Assembly (NCBI RefSeq): GCF_943373825.1
Contig: NZ_CALSBP010000001.1
Location: 248,001 to 312,000 of the forward strand
Direction of reading: 5' to 3'
From: Aquimarina spinulae
GTDB taxonomy: Bacteria > Bacteroidota > Bacteroidia > Flavobacteriales > Flavobacteriaceae
Length of the DNA stretch: 64,000 nt
Part shown: in pieces, positions 16,110 to 26,109 of the stretch
How the letters are laid out: the number at the start of each line of letters is the position of its first letter
Position numbering within the stretch: the first letter of the stretch is position 1
Made by a program: the position numbers and the translations under genes
Notes under the pieces: generated by a model
Database searches by the model: none
Told to the model about the DNA's origin: nothing
Seen by the model: only the letters and a program-made list of their open reading frames with translations

Positions 16110-17675
16110 TTAAGCTCCTTTTTTCCTCTTACGATATTGGTTATAGATAATCCAGCCAGCTAAAACGATCAGGAAATATTTAAAATAGGATACGGGTTTT
16201 CCACTTCCTCCAACAGTAGTAAACAAGCGTTCCCATCGTATTTTGTTAAAAAGCCCTTTAGCATTAGAATCCCAGCTAAACCATACAAAAACAGGTTTTC
16301 CTACAACATGATTGGCAGGAACATAGCCCCATACACGGCTATCTTCACTGTTATGACGATTATCACCCATCATCCAGTAATAATCTTGTTTAAAAGTATA
16401 GCTATCTATAGGTTTACCGTTAAGGAGTACTTGCGTACCATTTACAGATAGTTTATTGTCAATTCCCATTTCAGAACCTTCATAGACTTCTATAATTCTT
16501 CTGTAAAGAGAAAAACTTTTGAGATCCATTTTCACAGTTTTACCAGCTTCAGGAATATAAATTGCGCCAAAATTATCAGAGTTCCAGTTTACTTTACCGT
16601 TATTAGGAAAGATTTTAGGATCTTTTATAGTAGACACATTTCGCTGTATACTTGCTACGTTTTGATGATTTTTAAATCGAGAAGCAGCTTCTTCGGTCAT
16701 ACCGGCAGCACTAAATTGTGAATTGTTATACCCAAACTCGTTCTGCTTTATTTTATAGCGGTTGTATAAATTTTGAAGGTTGAAACTACTACCTTTTGTA
16801 GTTCCGGAATATGAAAACTGTAATTGTGCTCGTTCTGGTAGTTTAGTTTGTTTTCCGTTAATATGAACAAAACCATCCACTACAGACAAGGAATCTCCGG
16901 GAATACCTACACAACGTTTTACATAATTAGATTTTTTATCTATAGGTTTATAATGATATTTTCCATCGCTATATTGCTGAAAAGCATTTACTGTATCTAT
17001 TGGCCAGCTAAACACTACAATATCATTACGTTTGATTTTTTGAAAACCAGGTAGTCTAAAATATGGATATTGAGGCTTGTTAGTATATGATTTGGTTCGC
17101 ACCAAAGGGATTGTATCATGAACCATAGGAAAAGATACTGCTGTCATAGGTGTACGAGCTCCATAATGAAACTTACTAACAAATAAGAAATCCCCTACCA
17201 GCAATGTTCTTTCTAAAGAACCGGTAGGAATGGTATAGGGTTGCATAAAATAAGTATGTACTATAGTTGCAGCAACAATGGCAAATAGAATCGAACTAAC
17301 CCATTCTCCTGTAGCAGTTCTTGGTTTTAGATCCCGATCTTCAATATAGGTTACATCGAGCATGTAGTTTACATAAAAGATATAAAATCCAAGAGTAACG
17401 ATAACCAGGATAGTATCTGTCGTAGAGTTTTTACCAAAACTTCGTATGGTTTCTACCCAAATAACAGGTAACATAATAACATTAATTACAGGGATAAATA
17501 ATAGTATTACCCACCACCACTGGCGATTTATAATTTTCATTAAAATTACAGCATTATATACGGGGATAAGAGCTTCCCATGCTTTTCTACCCGCTTTAAC
17601 GTATAATTTCCAGGTCCCCAGAAAATGAATAACCTGTAGTATCAGAAAAAAAATAAACCACTCTGTAAGTATCAT
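16110..17675 (-). CDS. lepB: Signal peptidase I
   Basis: A 521-residue Bacteroidota-type type I signal peptidase, which removes Sec signal peptides on the outer face of the inner membrane. Residues 1-110 form an extra multi-helix membrane domain (DUF5684-like). The catalytic part follows a further helix: Ser153 in PTGSLERTLL is the nucleophile, Lys253 in YVKRCVGIPGD is the general base, and GDNRHNSEDSR is box E. The large insertion between the two catalytic boxes and the C-terminus is normal for this phylum. Start ATG 17673-17675. Confidence 0.95.
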   Translation of the reverse strand: MILTEWFIFFLILQVIHFLGTWKLYVKAGRKAWEALIPVYNAVILMKIINRQWWWVILLFIPVINVIMLPVIWVETIRSFGKNSTTDTILVIVTLGFYIFYVNYMLDVTYIEDRDLKPRTATGEWVSSILFAIVAATIVHTYFMQPYTIPTGSLERTLLVGDFLFVSKFHYGARTPMTAVSFPMVHDTIPLVRTKSYTNKPQYPYFRLPGFQKIKRNDIVVFSWPIDTVNAFQQYSDGKYHYKPIDKKSNYVKRCVGIPGDSLSVVDGFVHINGKQTKLPERAQLQFSYSGTTKGSSFNLQNLYNRYKIKQNEFGYNNSQFSAAGMTEEAASRFKNHQNVASIQRNVSTIKDPKIFPNNGKVNWNSDNFGAIYIPEAGKTVKMDLKSFSLYRRIIEVYEGSEMGIDNKLSVNGTQVLLNGKPIDSYTFKQDYYWMMGDNRHNSEDSRVWGYVPANHVVGKPVFVWFSWDSNAKGLFNKIRWERLFTTVGGSGKPVSYFKYFLIVLAGWIIYNQYRKRKKGA

Positions 17676-17728
17676 CTTTAAATATATTTTTAATATAAGT
17701 ACCTTTTCTTAGTAAAGCGTTACACTTT

Positions 17729-18427
17729 TTATAAGCCTAACACATCTTTCATACTATAAACTCCGGTTTTGTCTTTTAACCATTCGGCTGCTACAACTGC
17801 CCCCAACGCAAAACCATTACGATTATGTGCTGTATGTTTAATTTCTATATCATCAACAAGAGAAGAGTATGTTATAGTATGGGTACCAGGAACCTTATCA
17901 ATTCTTTTTGCAACAATTGGGATGGTGTTTTCATCACCTTGATCCAGTTGCCATGCTTTTTTATCAGTATTTTGAATAACTCCTTCAGCGAGTGTTATCG
18001 CAGTACCACTTGGAGCGTCCAGTTTTTCGGTATGATGAATCTCTTCCATAGCTATAGTATATCCTTCTAAAGGATTCATCATCTTGGCAAGTTTTTTATT
18101 AAGCTCAAAAAATAAATTTACGCCCAAACTATAATTCGAAGCATAAATAAAACTTCCCTTTTTTTCGTTACATAACTTAAGAATATTATCATAATGATCT
18201 AACCACCCTGTTGTTCCGGAGACTACAGGAACATTTGCATTAAAACAATTGGTAATATTATTTACTGCTGCACCAGGAATACTAAAATCTATAGCAACAT
18301 CGGCTTCAGAAAGATCATATGTGGTATCATCTTTATCTACTTTAAGTACTATGGTATGGCCTCTTTCTATTGCAATCTTTTCTATGGTTTTACCCATTTT
18401 TCCATATCCTAGTAGTGCGATTTTCAT
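17729..18427 (-). CDS. dapB: 4-hydroxy-tetrahydrodipicolinate reductase
   Basis: A 232-residue NAD(P)H-dependent enzyme of the diaminopimelate/lysine pathway. N-terminal nucleotide-binding loop GYGKMGK at 7-13, the conserved SGTTGW segment, and the catalytic loop EEIHHTEKLDAPSGTA. Length fits the short Bacteroidota form. It lies between lepB and DUF5683 in the same operon. Confidence 0.95.
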   Translation of the reverse strand: MKIALLGYGKMGKTIEKIAIERGHTIVLKVDKDDTTYDLSEADVAIDFSIPGAAVNNITNCFNANVPVVSGTTGWLDHYDNILKLCNEKKGSFIYASNYSLGVNLFFELNKKLAKMMNPLEGYTIAMEEIHHTEKLDAPSGTAITLAEGVIQNTDKKAWQLDQGDENTIPIVAKRIDKVPGTHTITYSSLVDDIEIKHTAHNRNGFALGAVVAAEWLKDKTGVYSMKDVLGL

Positions 18428-18473
18428 GTTTTGGTTGATATTAATTCACTAAGCTCTTAAGGATTAGTACTTC

Positions 18474-19058
18474 TTAAAAACTATAGTTGAGTGATACACC
18501 ATAATTTGGTCTGGTATCAAACTCGTTAAAATTTATTTTTGGTTTGAACGAGAGATCTTCGGTTACATTATATTGTAATAAGTGAGCCGTAACATTTGCA
18601 TCTACAATATTTAGAAGATAAACTCCTACCGTTATTAATAGTGATAGCTCTTTATCTCGACGAAAGCGTTCTTGTAATGATATTAATTGATCATTTGTAA
18701 TATTCGGAAACTCATCATCTGTAAAACCTGCTAATCTACGTTTGTATATATCTCGAAAACGGTTATACTTATTATTATTATCTATATAAAAATAAATACC
18801 TGTCCCTAAGGCTGCATATACGATAGGGATTTTCCAATATTTTTTGGTGTATGCCTGCCCCAATCCTGGTAGAACTGCAGAATAAAATGCCGCCCTAGCT
18901 GGAGCCAGAGGCTCATAAGGGCGTACTTTCCTTTCCTTTTTTTTCTTTTTTACAGGAACTTCTTCTGTAATAACTTTTAATTCTTCATTTTCTTGAGAAA
19001 GAACATTTTGAATAGAAAGTAATACAAAAAAAATAATATAAAAGAATTTAATCTTCAC
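18474..19058 (-). CDS. DUF5683 domain protein
   Basis: A 194-residue protein with a cleavable signal peptide (ending near LSQ, residue 21), a Lys/Arg-rich stretch, then ARAAFYSAVLPGLGQAYTKKYWK, the glycine-rich hydrophobic pattern that defines DUF5683 in Bacteroidota. Function unknown. The start is a GTG (19056-19058) inside parB, overlapping by 11 bases, so translation is probably coupled. The gene is a constant member of the parA-parB-dapB-lepB block in Flavobacteria. Confidence 0.85.
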   Translation of the reverse strand: MKIKFFYIIFFVLLSIQNVLSQENEELKVITEEVPVKKKKKERKVRPYEPLAPARAAFYSAVLPGLGQAYTKKYWKIPIVYAALGTGIYFYIDNNNKYNRFRDIYKRRLAGFTDDEFPNITNDQLISLQERFRRDKELSLLITVGVYLLNIVDANVTAHLLQYNVTEDLSFKPKINFNEFDTRPNYGVSLNYSF

Positions 19059-19962
19059 TATTTATAAGTTTCTTTAAGCGTTTAAAATCTTCTTCAGAAG
19101 AAAATGGTATAATAAGTTTTCCACTTCCTTTACCAGAAACTTTTATATCAATTTTTGCGCCAAAATAATCCGAGAATTCTTTAACCCCTTTAGCGATGTG
19201 TTTTGGTAACTGATTATTCGTAGAAGAAGCCTTGGTATTTGGAGTATCTTCTGTATTGTCATTAAGAGATCTAACTATTTTTTCGGTATCGCGAACAGAT
19301 AAAGATTTTCCTATAATAGTTTCATATATATCCAGTTGCTGTTGTTGATCTTCTATATTTATCAAAGCGCGACCATGCCCCATAGATATAAAACCATCAC
19401 GCATACCGGTTTGTACGATAGGATCTAGTTTTAGTAATCTTAGATAATTAGCAATGGTAGATCTTTTTTTCCCTACTCTGTCACTTAATTGCTCTTGTGT
19501 TAAACTAATCTCATCGATAAGACGCTGATACGATAAGGCAATTTCTATAGGATCTAAATCCTGTCGTTGAATATTCTCTACCAATGCCATTGTTAACGAC
19601 TCCTGGTCATTGGCGATACGAATATATGCGGGTATTTTCTTTAATCCAGCTAATTTTGAAGCTCGAAAACGGCGTTCCCCACTTACTAACTGATAATTGT
19701 CAAAATCTAATTTACGAACCGTGATAGGTTGTATAACGCCAACTTCTTTTATAGAAGTCGCAAGTTCTCGTAATGTTTCATCATTAAAACTAGTACGAGG
19801 TTGAAATGGATTTACATCTATACTATCCAGATCTAATTCTATGATATTACCAACTACTTTATCGGCATTTTTATCTTCTACCGATTTTATGTCATTTTCG
19901 GGATCTTTTAATAGTGCCGATAATCCTCTTCCTAATGCCTGCTTTTTGGTTGCCTTCGCCAT
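19048..19962 (-). CDS. parB: Chromosome partitioning protein ParB
   Basis: A 304-residue parS-binding CTPase/DNA-clamp protein. N-terminal RGLSALL, then the ParB/Srx domain with PFQPR and SGERRFRASKLAG, the helix-turn-helix core (LSQEQLS-like segment here LTQEQLSDRVGKKRSTIANYL region), and a C-terminal dimerisation part. It pairs with parA, ending 6 bases upstream of it in transcription order. No parS-like TGTTTCACGTGAAACA site was found by eye in the window. Confidence 0.95.
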   Translation of the reverse strand: MAKATKKQALGRGLSALLKDPENDIKSVEDKNADKVVGNIIELDLDSIDVNPFQPRTSFNDETLRELATSIKEVGVIQPITVRKLDFDNYQLVSGERRFRASKLAGLKKIPAYIRIANDQESLTMALVENIQRQDLDPIEIALSYQRLIDEISLTQEQLSDRVGKKRSTIANYLRLLKLDPIVQTGMRDGFISMGHGRALINIEDQQQQLDIYETIIGKSLSVRDTEKIVRSLNDNTEDTPNTKASSTNNQLPKHIAKGVKEFSDYFGAKIDIKVSGKGSGKLIIPFSSEEDFKRLKKLINSED

Positions 19963-19968
19963 GAATCC

Positions 19969-20733
19969 TTAACTATTTTTCTTAATAATTTCGTGTGCCA
20001 AACTTAAGTAATTACTGGCACCTTTACTAGAAGCATCATAATTAATTATGCTTTCACCATAACTTGGCGCCTCACTTAAACGGATATTTCTCTGAATGAT
20101 AGTTTTAAACACCATTTCATTAAAGTGTTTTTGAACTTCTTCTACCACCTGATTAGATAATCTTAATCTAGAATCATACATCGTTAGTAATAATCCTTCG
20201 ATATCCAAATTTTTATTATGGATTTTTTGTACGCTTTTTACTGTATTTAAAAGTTTTCCAAGCCCTTCTAATGCAAAATACTCACATTGAATAGGAATCA
20301 TTACCGAATCAGCAGCGGTTAACGCATTTAGAGTTAACAAGCCGAGAGAAGGTGCACAATCAATTAGGATATAGTCATATTTTGACTTTAACCCTTCAAT
20401 TGCTTTTTTCATCATATACTCACGTTGATCTTTATCAACAAGCTCTATTTCTATTGCAACCAAGTCGATATGTGCTGGGATAATATGCACATTTGGAGAA
20501 TTGGTTTCTAAAATAGCATCTTCAGGATTTATAGTATGCTCCAGAATTTGATACGTCCCTTTTTCAACACTTTCAACATCTAGTCCTAGTCCAGAAGTCG
20601 CATTGGCCTGTGGATCTGCATCGATCAGGAGTACTTTTTTCTCTAAAACACCTAGAGAAGCCGCTAAGTTTACAGAAGTGGTTGTTTTACCTACACCACC
20701 TTTTTGATTTGCAATTGCTATTATTTTACCCAT
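19969..20733 (-). CDS. parA: Chromosome partitioning ATPase ParA
   Basis: A 254-residue deviant Walker ATPase. The start is set at the ATG 20731-20733, giving MGKIIAIANQKGGVGKTT with the deviant Walker A at residues 11-18; a longer frame reaching 20769 adds a non-homologous 12-residue tail. Conserved DADPQANAT, IDCAPSLG and the SEAPSYG C-terminal motif are present. It segregates the chromosome origin with ParB. First gene of the operon. Confidence 0.96.
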   Translation of the reverse strand: MGKIIAIANQKGGVGKTTTSVNLAASLGVLEKKVLLIDADPQANATSGLGLDVESVEKGTYQILEHTINPEDAILETNSPNVHIIPAHIDLVAIEIELVDKDQREYMMKKAIEGLKSKYDYILIDCAPSLGLLTLNALTAADSVMIPIQCEYFALEGLGKLLNTVKSVQKIHNKNLDIEGLLLTMYDSRLRLSNQVVEEVQKHFNEMVFKTIIQRNIRLSEAPSYGESIINYDASSKGASNYLSLAHEIIKKNS

Positions 20734-20819
20734 AAGGGGAGATTTGGATTTATAGCGATAAAAATACAATTTATTATATATTATAAAAATGAAAAATGTT
20801 AACAGTAGGAAATAAAAAA

Positions 20820-20843
20820 GACCATCCCCCTTTAAGGATGGTC
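20820..20843 (-). terminator. Rho-independent terminator of the SDR gene
   Basis: GACCATCC (20820-20827) and GGATGGTC (20836-20843) form a perfect 8-bp stem with an 8-base loop. On the minus strand it is followed by CTTTTTTATT, a good U tail. It lies 30 bases after the SDR stop and separates that gene from parA. Confidence 0.8.
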
Positions 20844-20873
20844 TAACGTACTTCTATTATTGTTAATAAATAC

Positions 20874-21755
20874 TTATTTATTTTTTTTTGCTCTGATCAT
20901 TGCTTCCAGTTGATCCCACATTTCTTCAGGGATTTGTTCAAGAAGATTAAATTGTCCTGCTCCTTTTAGCCATTCACCACCATCTAGTGTAACGACTTCA
21001 CCATTAACGTATGCAGAAAAATCTGATACCAGATACGCTGCAAGATTAGCAAGCTCCTGGTGGTCTCCTACACGAGCCAAAGGTACCTGTTTAGCCATAT
21101 CAATTTTATCTTTTAAATCTCCCGGTAAAAGGCGATCCCATGCTCCTTTTGTAGGAAAAGGACCTGGAGCGATCGCATTAAAACGCATTCCGTATTTTGC
21201 CCATTCTACAGCTAGTGATCGAGTCATTGCTAAAACTCCTGCTTTTGCCGTAGCACTAGGCACGACATATGCCGAACCTGTCCAGGCATATGTAGTAACG
21301 ATATTTAAAACAACAGTATTTTTGTACTTGTTTTTAATCCAGTGTTTTCCGAAAGCAAGCGTACAGTTTTTAGTCCCTTTTAATACAATATCAATAATGA
21401 TATCAAAAGCACGATGTGATAAACGTTCTGTGGGAGAAATAAAATTACCAGCAGCATTATTAAGTAACACATCTACCGAACCAAAAGCTTCAAGAACCTG
21501 GTCTCTCATTGCTTCTACTTGATCATATTCTCTTACATCACATTGCAGAGGCAAACAGGTACCCCCTGTTTCTGATTCTAATTCTTTGGCGGTATTTTGT
21601 AATTTTTCTAAATTACGTGAAGTAATGGCGACATTGGCTCCAAGTTCTAGAAAGTATCTAGTCATAGACTTTCCTAATCCGCTACCTCCACCAGTAACAA
21701 CAATATTTTTTCCTTTTAGTGCTCCGTCACGAAGCATTTTATCTTTATAATTCAT
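20874..21755 (-). CDS. SDR oxidoreductase, 2,4-dienoyl-CoA reductase (DECR1-like)
   Basis: A 293-residue short-chain dehydrogenase from the ATG at 21753-21755; a frame extended to 21797 runs through the promoter palindrome and is unlikely. TGGGSGLG at 21-28 binds NADP(H), and NNAAGNF is the conserved Asn region. The usual YxxxK is replaced by a SATAKAGV segment, exactly the pattern of mitochondrial/peroxisomal 2,4-dienoyl-CoA reductases, where a Tyr elsewhere is catalytic. It likely reduces polyunsaturated enoyl-CoA during beta-oxidation. Single gene with its own terminator. Confidence 0.85.
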   Translation of the reverse strand: MNYKDKMLRDGALKGKNIVVTGGGSGLGKSMTRYFLELGANVAITSRNLEKLQNTAKELESETGGTCLPLQCDVREYDQVEAMRDQVLEAFGSVDVLLNNAAGNFISPTERLSHRAFDIIIDIVLKGTKNCTLAFGKHWIKNKYKNTVVLNIVTTYAWTGSAYVVPSATAKAGVLAMTRSLAVEWAKYGMRFNAIAPGPFPTKGAWDRLLPGDLKDKIDMAKQVPLARVGDHQELANLAAYLVSDFSAYVNGEVVTLDGGEWLKGAGQFNLLEQIPEEMWDQLEAMIRAKKNK

Positions 21756-21795
21756 AATATGTATCAGTATTCTGCTAAGATAACAAGTTATAACC

Positions 21796-21819
21796 ATAAA
21801 CTATGCATGCATAGTTTAT
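21796..21819. promoter_or_regulatory. 24-bp perfect palindrome (operator candidate)
   Basis: Bases 21796-21819 are a perfect inverted repeat with half-site ATAAACTATGCA and no spacer. It sits 41 bases upstream of the SDR start codon, where a -10/-35 region is expected, and about 150 bases from the divergent plug-TPR gene. This is the shape of a homodimeric repressor site (TetR/GntR-like), for instance a fatty-acid-responsive regulator. The regulator is not encoded next to it. Confidence 0.6.
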
Positions 21820-21966
21820 TTTTGTTTTCTTTTTAATGTTTAGCTAAAATACTATTATTTATGATCTTAAACTATTGTTAATTGCTTGTTATAAATATTG
21901 ATGTGGTATTGTTTTTGAAGTTTTTTTGACACACAATGAATACTAATTTGTTAAAACTTTCAACAA

Positions 21967-23688
21967 ATGCAGTCAAAAAATACTAGTATTAGATTAACAG
22001 TTTTACTTTTTTTAGTTGCCGGAAATTTTATTTTTGGTCAATCTTCATCTTTAAGAAAGATTTCTGGTTATGTAACACATAATAAAATTCCTTTGCAAAA
22101 TGTTCATGTTTCTGTGAAAGATGGGAGTCGAAAATCTGTTACAGATGAAAAAGGGTATTATTTCATTGAAGCTTCCAAAAGAGAGATTATTCAGTTTTCA
22201 TTTATGGGAATGACACAAATAGAAATAGTAGTAGAAGATGTTACTAAGTTTCTAAATGTTAAGATGGTTAAAGAGGTTAATTCACTTAGTGAGGTTTTGG
22301 TTAAAGGGAATAAAAAAGAAAAGCCCTCTGAAAAAGAAAAGCTTTCTAAAGTATCAAAAATTTCAACTGTTAATGGAGATATTGACGTAAGAAATACACC
22401 GTATAATATTAATATTATAAAAGGCGAAGACCTCTGGTTTGGCGCTACAGATCTTATTGAGGCAATGCGTGGTAGAGTGATTTTTTATGGTGAAGGATGG
22501 GATGGGATAGAAATGAATAAGAGAATTAGGTTAAGACCTAGAACTATAAATAGCCAAAATTATGCAATATGGGATATCGATGGTTTTGTTACAGAAGATC
22601 TTATCTACGTTGATGTTGCCGATGTGGATTACATAGCTGTAATAAGATCACCAGCTGCTACTGTTAAGTATGGAATGAGGGGCTCTGGAGGTGTGATTGT
22701 TGTAAGGACAAAAAGTACAAGGAGAAAAAAAAGATGGAAAAAAGAATTAAAGGAGGTGAGAAAATCTTTATATGCATATGATGCAATGGCTTATAAACCT
22801 AGATTCTTCGATACAGAATATATGAAAAAGCTAGATGTTGTGCCAGACAATGAGTTGTATGATCTCTACAAAACTTTATTATCAAAACATAAAAATTCAC
22901 CAGATTTTTATCTTGATGTTTCTGATTTTTTCAGAATTAAAAAAGGAAAAAAGAAACTTTCTTTAAAAGTTTTGGACGACATGGAGAAGGTCTTTGACAA
23001 AAATCCAGAGATTCTTAAAGCTTTGGCATATACCTATGATGCTATGGGAGAGAAAAAAAGAGCAATAGATACATACTATAAGATCATTTACCTTAGACCA
23101 TCCTACGCACAATCTTTTAGAGACCTTGCCAATGCATATGTAAAGAATAAACAATATGATGAAGGTTGGGATATGTATATGAGATATTTGCAAAGAGGCC
23201 ATAAACTTGAAAATAAAGGTATAGAACAAATTGTTTACAGTGAAATGCACTCTTTATATTCGAAGAAAAAAGAGATTTCCGAAATAAAAGAAGCGTTTAT
23301 CCCAAAAGATAATGAAGATATAAATGAAAGTGATCTTCGTATTGTTCTTGAATGGAATACTTCTGAAGCCGAATTCAATTTAGAATTTGTAGACCCAAGA
23401 TTATACACTTCTACTTATGAAAATTCTTTAGAAAAAAATAGTAGCCGTATTGCAGATCAAAAGTCAAAAGGATATTCATCTGAAGAATTTTTTGTTTATG
23501 ATACGAGTGGAGGTGACTGGCTTATTAATATTACTTATTTAGGGAATAAAAAATATACTCCTACATATTTAAAAGCTGCAGTATACAGAAATTGGGGTCG
23601 AAAAAATCAAACCAAAGAAATTAGAGTATTTAAACTTACCCAACTCAACTATAAAATACAACTTTTTAATTTTAAACCGAATTTATGA
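21967..23688 (+). CDS. Secreted carboxypeptidase-like/TonB-plug/TPR fusion protein
   Basis: A 573-residue protein with signal peptide (residues 1-25), a carboxypeptidase regulatory-like beta domain (about 30-113), a TonB receptor plug-like domain (about 145-250, ending YGMRGSGGVIVVRT), TPR helices (about 345-410) and a C-terminal segment with LRIVLEWNTSEAEFNLEFVDP similar to DUF2135/YfaP modules. There is no beta-barrel, so it cannot be a transporter; the plug domain probably serves as a periplasmic binding module. Monocistronic, with a terminator at 23778. Function not known. Confidence 0.75.
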   Translation: MQSKNTSIRLTVLLFLVAGNFIFGQSSSLRKISGYVTHNKIPLQNVHVSVKDGSRKSVTDEKGYYFIEASKREIIQFSFMGMTQIEIVVEDVTKFLNVKMVKEVNSLSEVLVKGNKKEKPSEKEKLSKVSKISTVNGDIDVRNTPYNINIIKGEDLWFGATDLIEAMRGRVIFYGEGWDGIEMNKRIRLRPRTINSQNYAIWDIDGFVTEDLIYVDVADVDYIAVIRSPAATVKYGMRGSGGVIVVRTKSTRRKKRWKKELKEVRKSLYAYDAMAYKPRFFDTEYMKKLDVVPDNELYDLYKTLLSKHKNSPDFYLDVSDFFRIKKGKKKLSLKVLDDMEKVFDKNPEILKALAYTYDAMGEKKRAIDTYYKIIYLRPSYAQSFRDLANAYVKNKQYDEGWDMYMRYLQRGHKLENKGIEQIVYSEMHSLYSKKKEISEIKEAFIPKDNEDINESDLRIVLEWNTSEAEFNLEFVDPRLYTSTYENSLEKNSSRIADQKSKGYSSEEFFVYDTSGGDWLINITYLGNKKYTPTYLKAAVYRNWGRKNQTKEIRVFKLTQLNYKIQLFNFKPNL

Positions 23689-23777
23689 CTACTATTTTTG
23701 TGATTAAAATTGATGAGTAATTTGATTACATATTAATAATATTTTTAATCAATAGATATTGTATAAAGATTAAAGAG

Positions 23778-23802
23778 CCGAGATAAAAGAATCTTGGTTT
23801 TT
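23778..23802 (+). terminator. Terminator after plug-TPR gene
   Basis: CCGAGAT (23778-23784) pairs with ATCTTGG (23791-23797) including one G-U, with loop AAAAGA, followed by TTTTT at 23798-23802. Good position between the convergent plug-TPR and mutase genes. Confidence 0.6.
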
Positions 23803-23858
23803 GCAGCAAAGTGGTCTTGTTTCTGATACCTCGATGGCTCTGAGGTAGTTCATTTTTT

Positions 23859-25988
23859 CTAAAAAGTAGATATCAAAATCTCTAAAATAGTGATTGCTGC
23901 ATCACTTATTTTTGTTCCGGGTCCAAAGATAGCAACTGCTCCAGCTTCGAAGAGAACATCATAGTCATCAGGAGGAATTACACCACCAACAATAACCATT
24001 ATATCTTCTCTTCCATATTTTTTAAGCTCTTCTACAATTTGCGGAACCAAAGTTTTGTGCCCTCCTGCCAGTGAAGATACACCTACAATATGTACATCAT
24101 TTTCTACAGCTTGTTTTGCGGCTTCAATCGGGGTTTGAAATAGTGGGCCTATATCTACATCAAAACCTACATCAGCATAACTGGTTGCAACCACTTTTGC
24201 GCCACGATCATGCCCATCTTGCCCCATTTTGGCAATCATAATCCTTGGTCTTCTACCTTCTAATTTGGCATATTGATTTGCTAATTCTCTCGCTTTATTA
24301 AAAGAAGCATCATCTTTTATTTCTTTTGCATACACTCCTGTAAATGATTTGATTTCTGCTTTGTATCTTCCGAATTCTTTTTCTAAGGCATCACTGATTT
24401 CTCCTAAAGTAGCTCTCAGTCTTGCTGCTTCTATAGCTAAAGCTAACAAATTTTGATGCTCATTAGTTGCTGCTATGGTTAAATTTTTCAACGCATCTTG
24501 TACAGCCTGCTCATCTCTCGAAGTTTTTACTTTGTTAAGCCCTTCTATTTGCTGGGTTCTCACAGCTTGATTATCTACTTTTAAAGTACTAATAGCCTCT
24601 TCTTCTTCTAATTTAAATTTATTAACTCCTATGATTACATCTTGTTCGCTATCGATTCTTGCTTGTTTACGTGCGGCAGCTTCTTCTATTCTCATTTTAG
24701 GAATTCCTGCTTCAATAGCCTTGGTCATTCCTCCCAGTTCTTCTACTTCTTCAATAAGTTTCCAGGCTTTTTCAGCAATATCATTGGTTAGAGATTCTAC
24801 ATAATAACTTCCTGCCCATGGATCCACCGTGCGCGTAATTTGAGTTTCTTCTTGTAGGTATATTTGTGTATTTCTAGCAATTCTTGCAGAAAAGTCTGTA
24901 GGTAATGCAATGGCTTCATCGAGCGCATTGGTGTGTAAACTTTGTGTTCCACCAAAGGCAGCAGCACTTGCTTCTATGCATGTACGAGCCACATTATTAA
25001 ATGGATCTTGAGCAGTAAGGCTCCATCCACTGGTTTGACAATGCGTACGGAGCATTAAAGATTTTGGATTTTTTGGGTTAAATTGTTTAATCAATTTAGC
25101 CCATAGCATACGTGCAGCACGCATTTTAGCAATTTCCATAAAATGATTCATGCCAATTGCCCAAAAGAAAGAAAGACGCGGTGCAAATGAATCGACATCC
25201 ATACCAGCTTCGATTCCTTTTCTAATATACTCTAATCCATCTGCTAATGTGTAAGCCAATTCTATATCACAGGTAGCACCTGCTTCCTGCATGTGGTATC
25301 CAGAGATACTTATAGGATTAAATTTTGGCATATTCTTAGAACAGTATTTAAAAATATCACCAATAATTCGCATAGATGGAGTAGGAGGGTATACATAAGT
25401 ATTACGTACCATGAACTCTTTTAAGATATCATTTTGGATGGTCCCGGAGAGTAAATTTTTATCAACACCTTGTTCTTCTGCAGCTACAATATAAAATGCC
25501 ATAATAGGCAAAACAGCTCCATTCATAGTCATAGAAACAGACATTTTATCGAGTGGAATCTGATCAAATAGAACTTTCATGTCTTCTACTGTATCGATTG
25601 CTACTCCTGCCATACCTACATCACCAAAAACACGTTCATGATCACTGTCATATCCACGGTGTGTAGCCAAATCAAAAGCTACAGATAGTCCTTTTTGCCC
25701 TGCGGCAAGGTTTCTGCGATAAAAAGCATTACTTTCTTCTGCCGTAGAAAACCCTGCATATTGTCGTATTGTCCAAGGCCTACGAACATACATTGTTGAG
25801 TATGGGCCCCTTAAATAGGGAGGAATCCCGGCAGAAAAATTAAGATGATCTAGATCTTTAATATCTTCTTTTTCGTAAAAAGATTTTATATCAACTCCCT
25901 CTGAAGTAGTAAATGTAGAAATTTGCTGCTGTCTTTTAGGGATAGCTTCTTTTGGTAATTGGATATGCTGTACGTCTTTTCTATTCAT
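23859..25988 (-). CDS. scpA: Methylmalonyl-CoA mutase large subunit
   Basis: A 709-residue B12-dependent mutase interconverting (R)-methylmalonyl-CoA and succinyl-CoA. The N-terminal TIM-barrel catalytic region contains [18 protein letters not shown] and the C-terminal B12 domain has DGHDRG at 591-596 with cobalt-ligand His593, and the later GVSSLAGGH and GGVIPPDDY loops. Complete length. It is the last gene of a minus-strand series starting at udk, 121 bases after a small secreted protein gene. Confidence 0.97.
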   Translation of the reverse strand: MNRKDVQHIQLPKEAIPKRQQQISTFTTSEGVDIKSFYEKEDIKDLDHLNFSAGIPPYLRGPYSTMYVRRPWTIRQYAGFSTAEESNAFYRRNLAAGQKGLSVAFDLATHRGYDSDHERVFGDVGMAGVAIDTVEDMKVLFDQIPLDKMSVSMTMNGAVLPIMAFYIVAAEEQGVDKNLLSGTIQNDILKEFMVRNTYVYPPTPSMRIIGDIFKYCSKNMPKFNPISISGYHMQEAGATCDIELAYTLADGLEYIRKGIEAGMDVDSFAPRLSFFWAIGMNHFMEIAKMRAARMLWAKLIKQFNPKNPKSLMLRTHCQTSGWSLTAQDPFNNVARTCIEASAAAFGGTQSLHTNALDEAIALPTDFSARIARNTQIYLQEETQITRTVDPWAGSYYVESLTNDIAEKAWKLIEEVEELGGMTKAIEAGIPKMRIEEAAARKQARIDSEQDVIIGVNKFKLEEEEAISTLKVDNQAVRTQQIEGLNKVKTSRDEQAVQDALKNLTIAATNEHQNLLALAIEAARLRATLGEISDALEKEFGRYKAEIKSFTGVYAKEIKDDASFNKARELANQYAKLEGRRPRIMIAKMGQDGHDRGAKVVATSYADVGFDVDIGPLFQTPIEAAKQAVENDVHIVGVSSLAGGHKTLVPQIVEELKKYGREDIMVIVGGVIPPDDYDVLFEAGAVAIFGPGTKISDAAITILEILISTF

Positions 25989-26109
25989 TACTCAAAGCCT
26001 CATTTTTAAAAATGATAAATTAACAAGGCTATAAAATTAAGGTTTTAAAAACGATTTTTATTAAAAAAAAACGGTTTCAAGTTTAAGTTTTTTGAGAATA
26101 GTGCAAAAA

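Noticed and set aside
19048..20733. Possible parS site near parA/parB
   Set aside because: No sequence close to TGTTTCACGTGAAACA was found by eye anywhere in the window; CACGTG-like hits lie in unrelated coding DNA.
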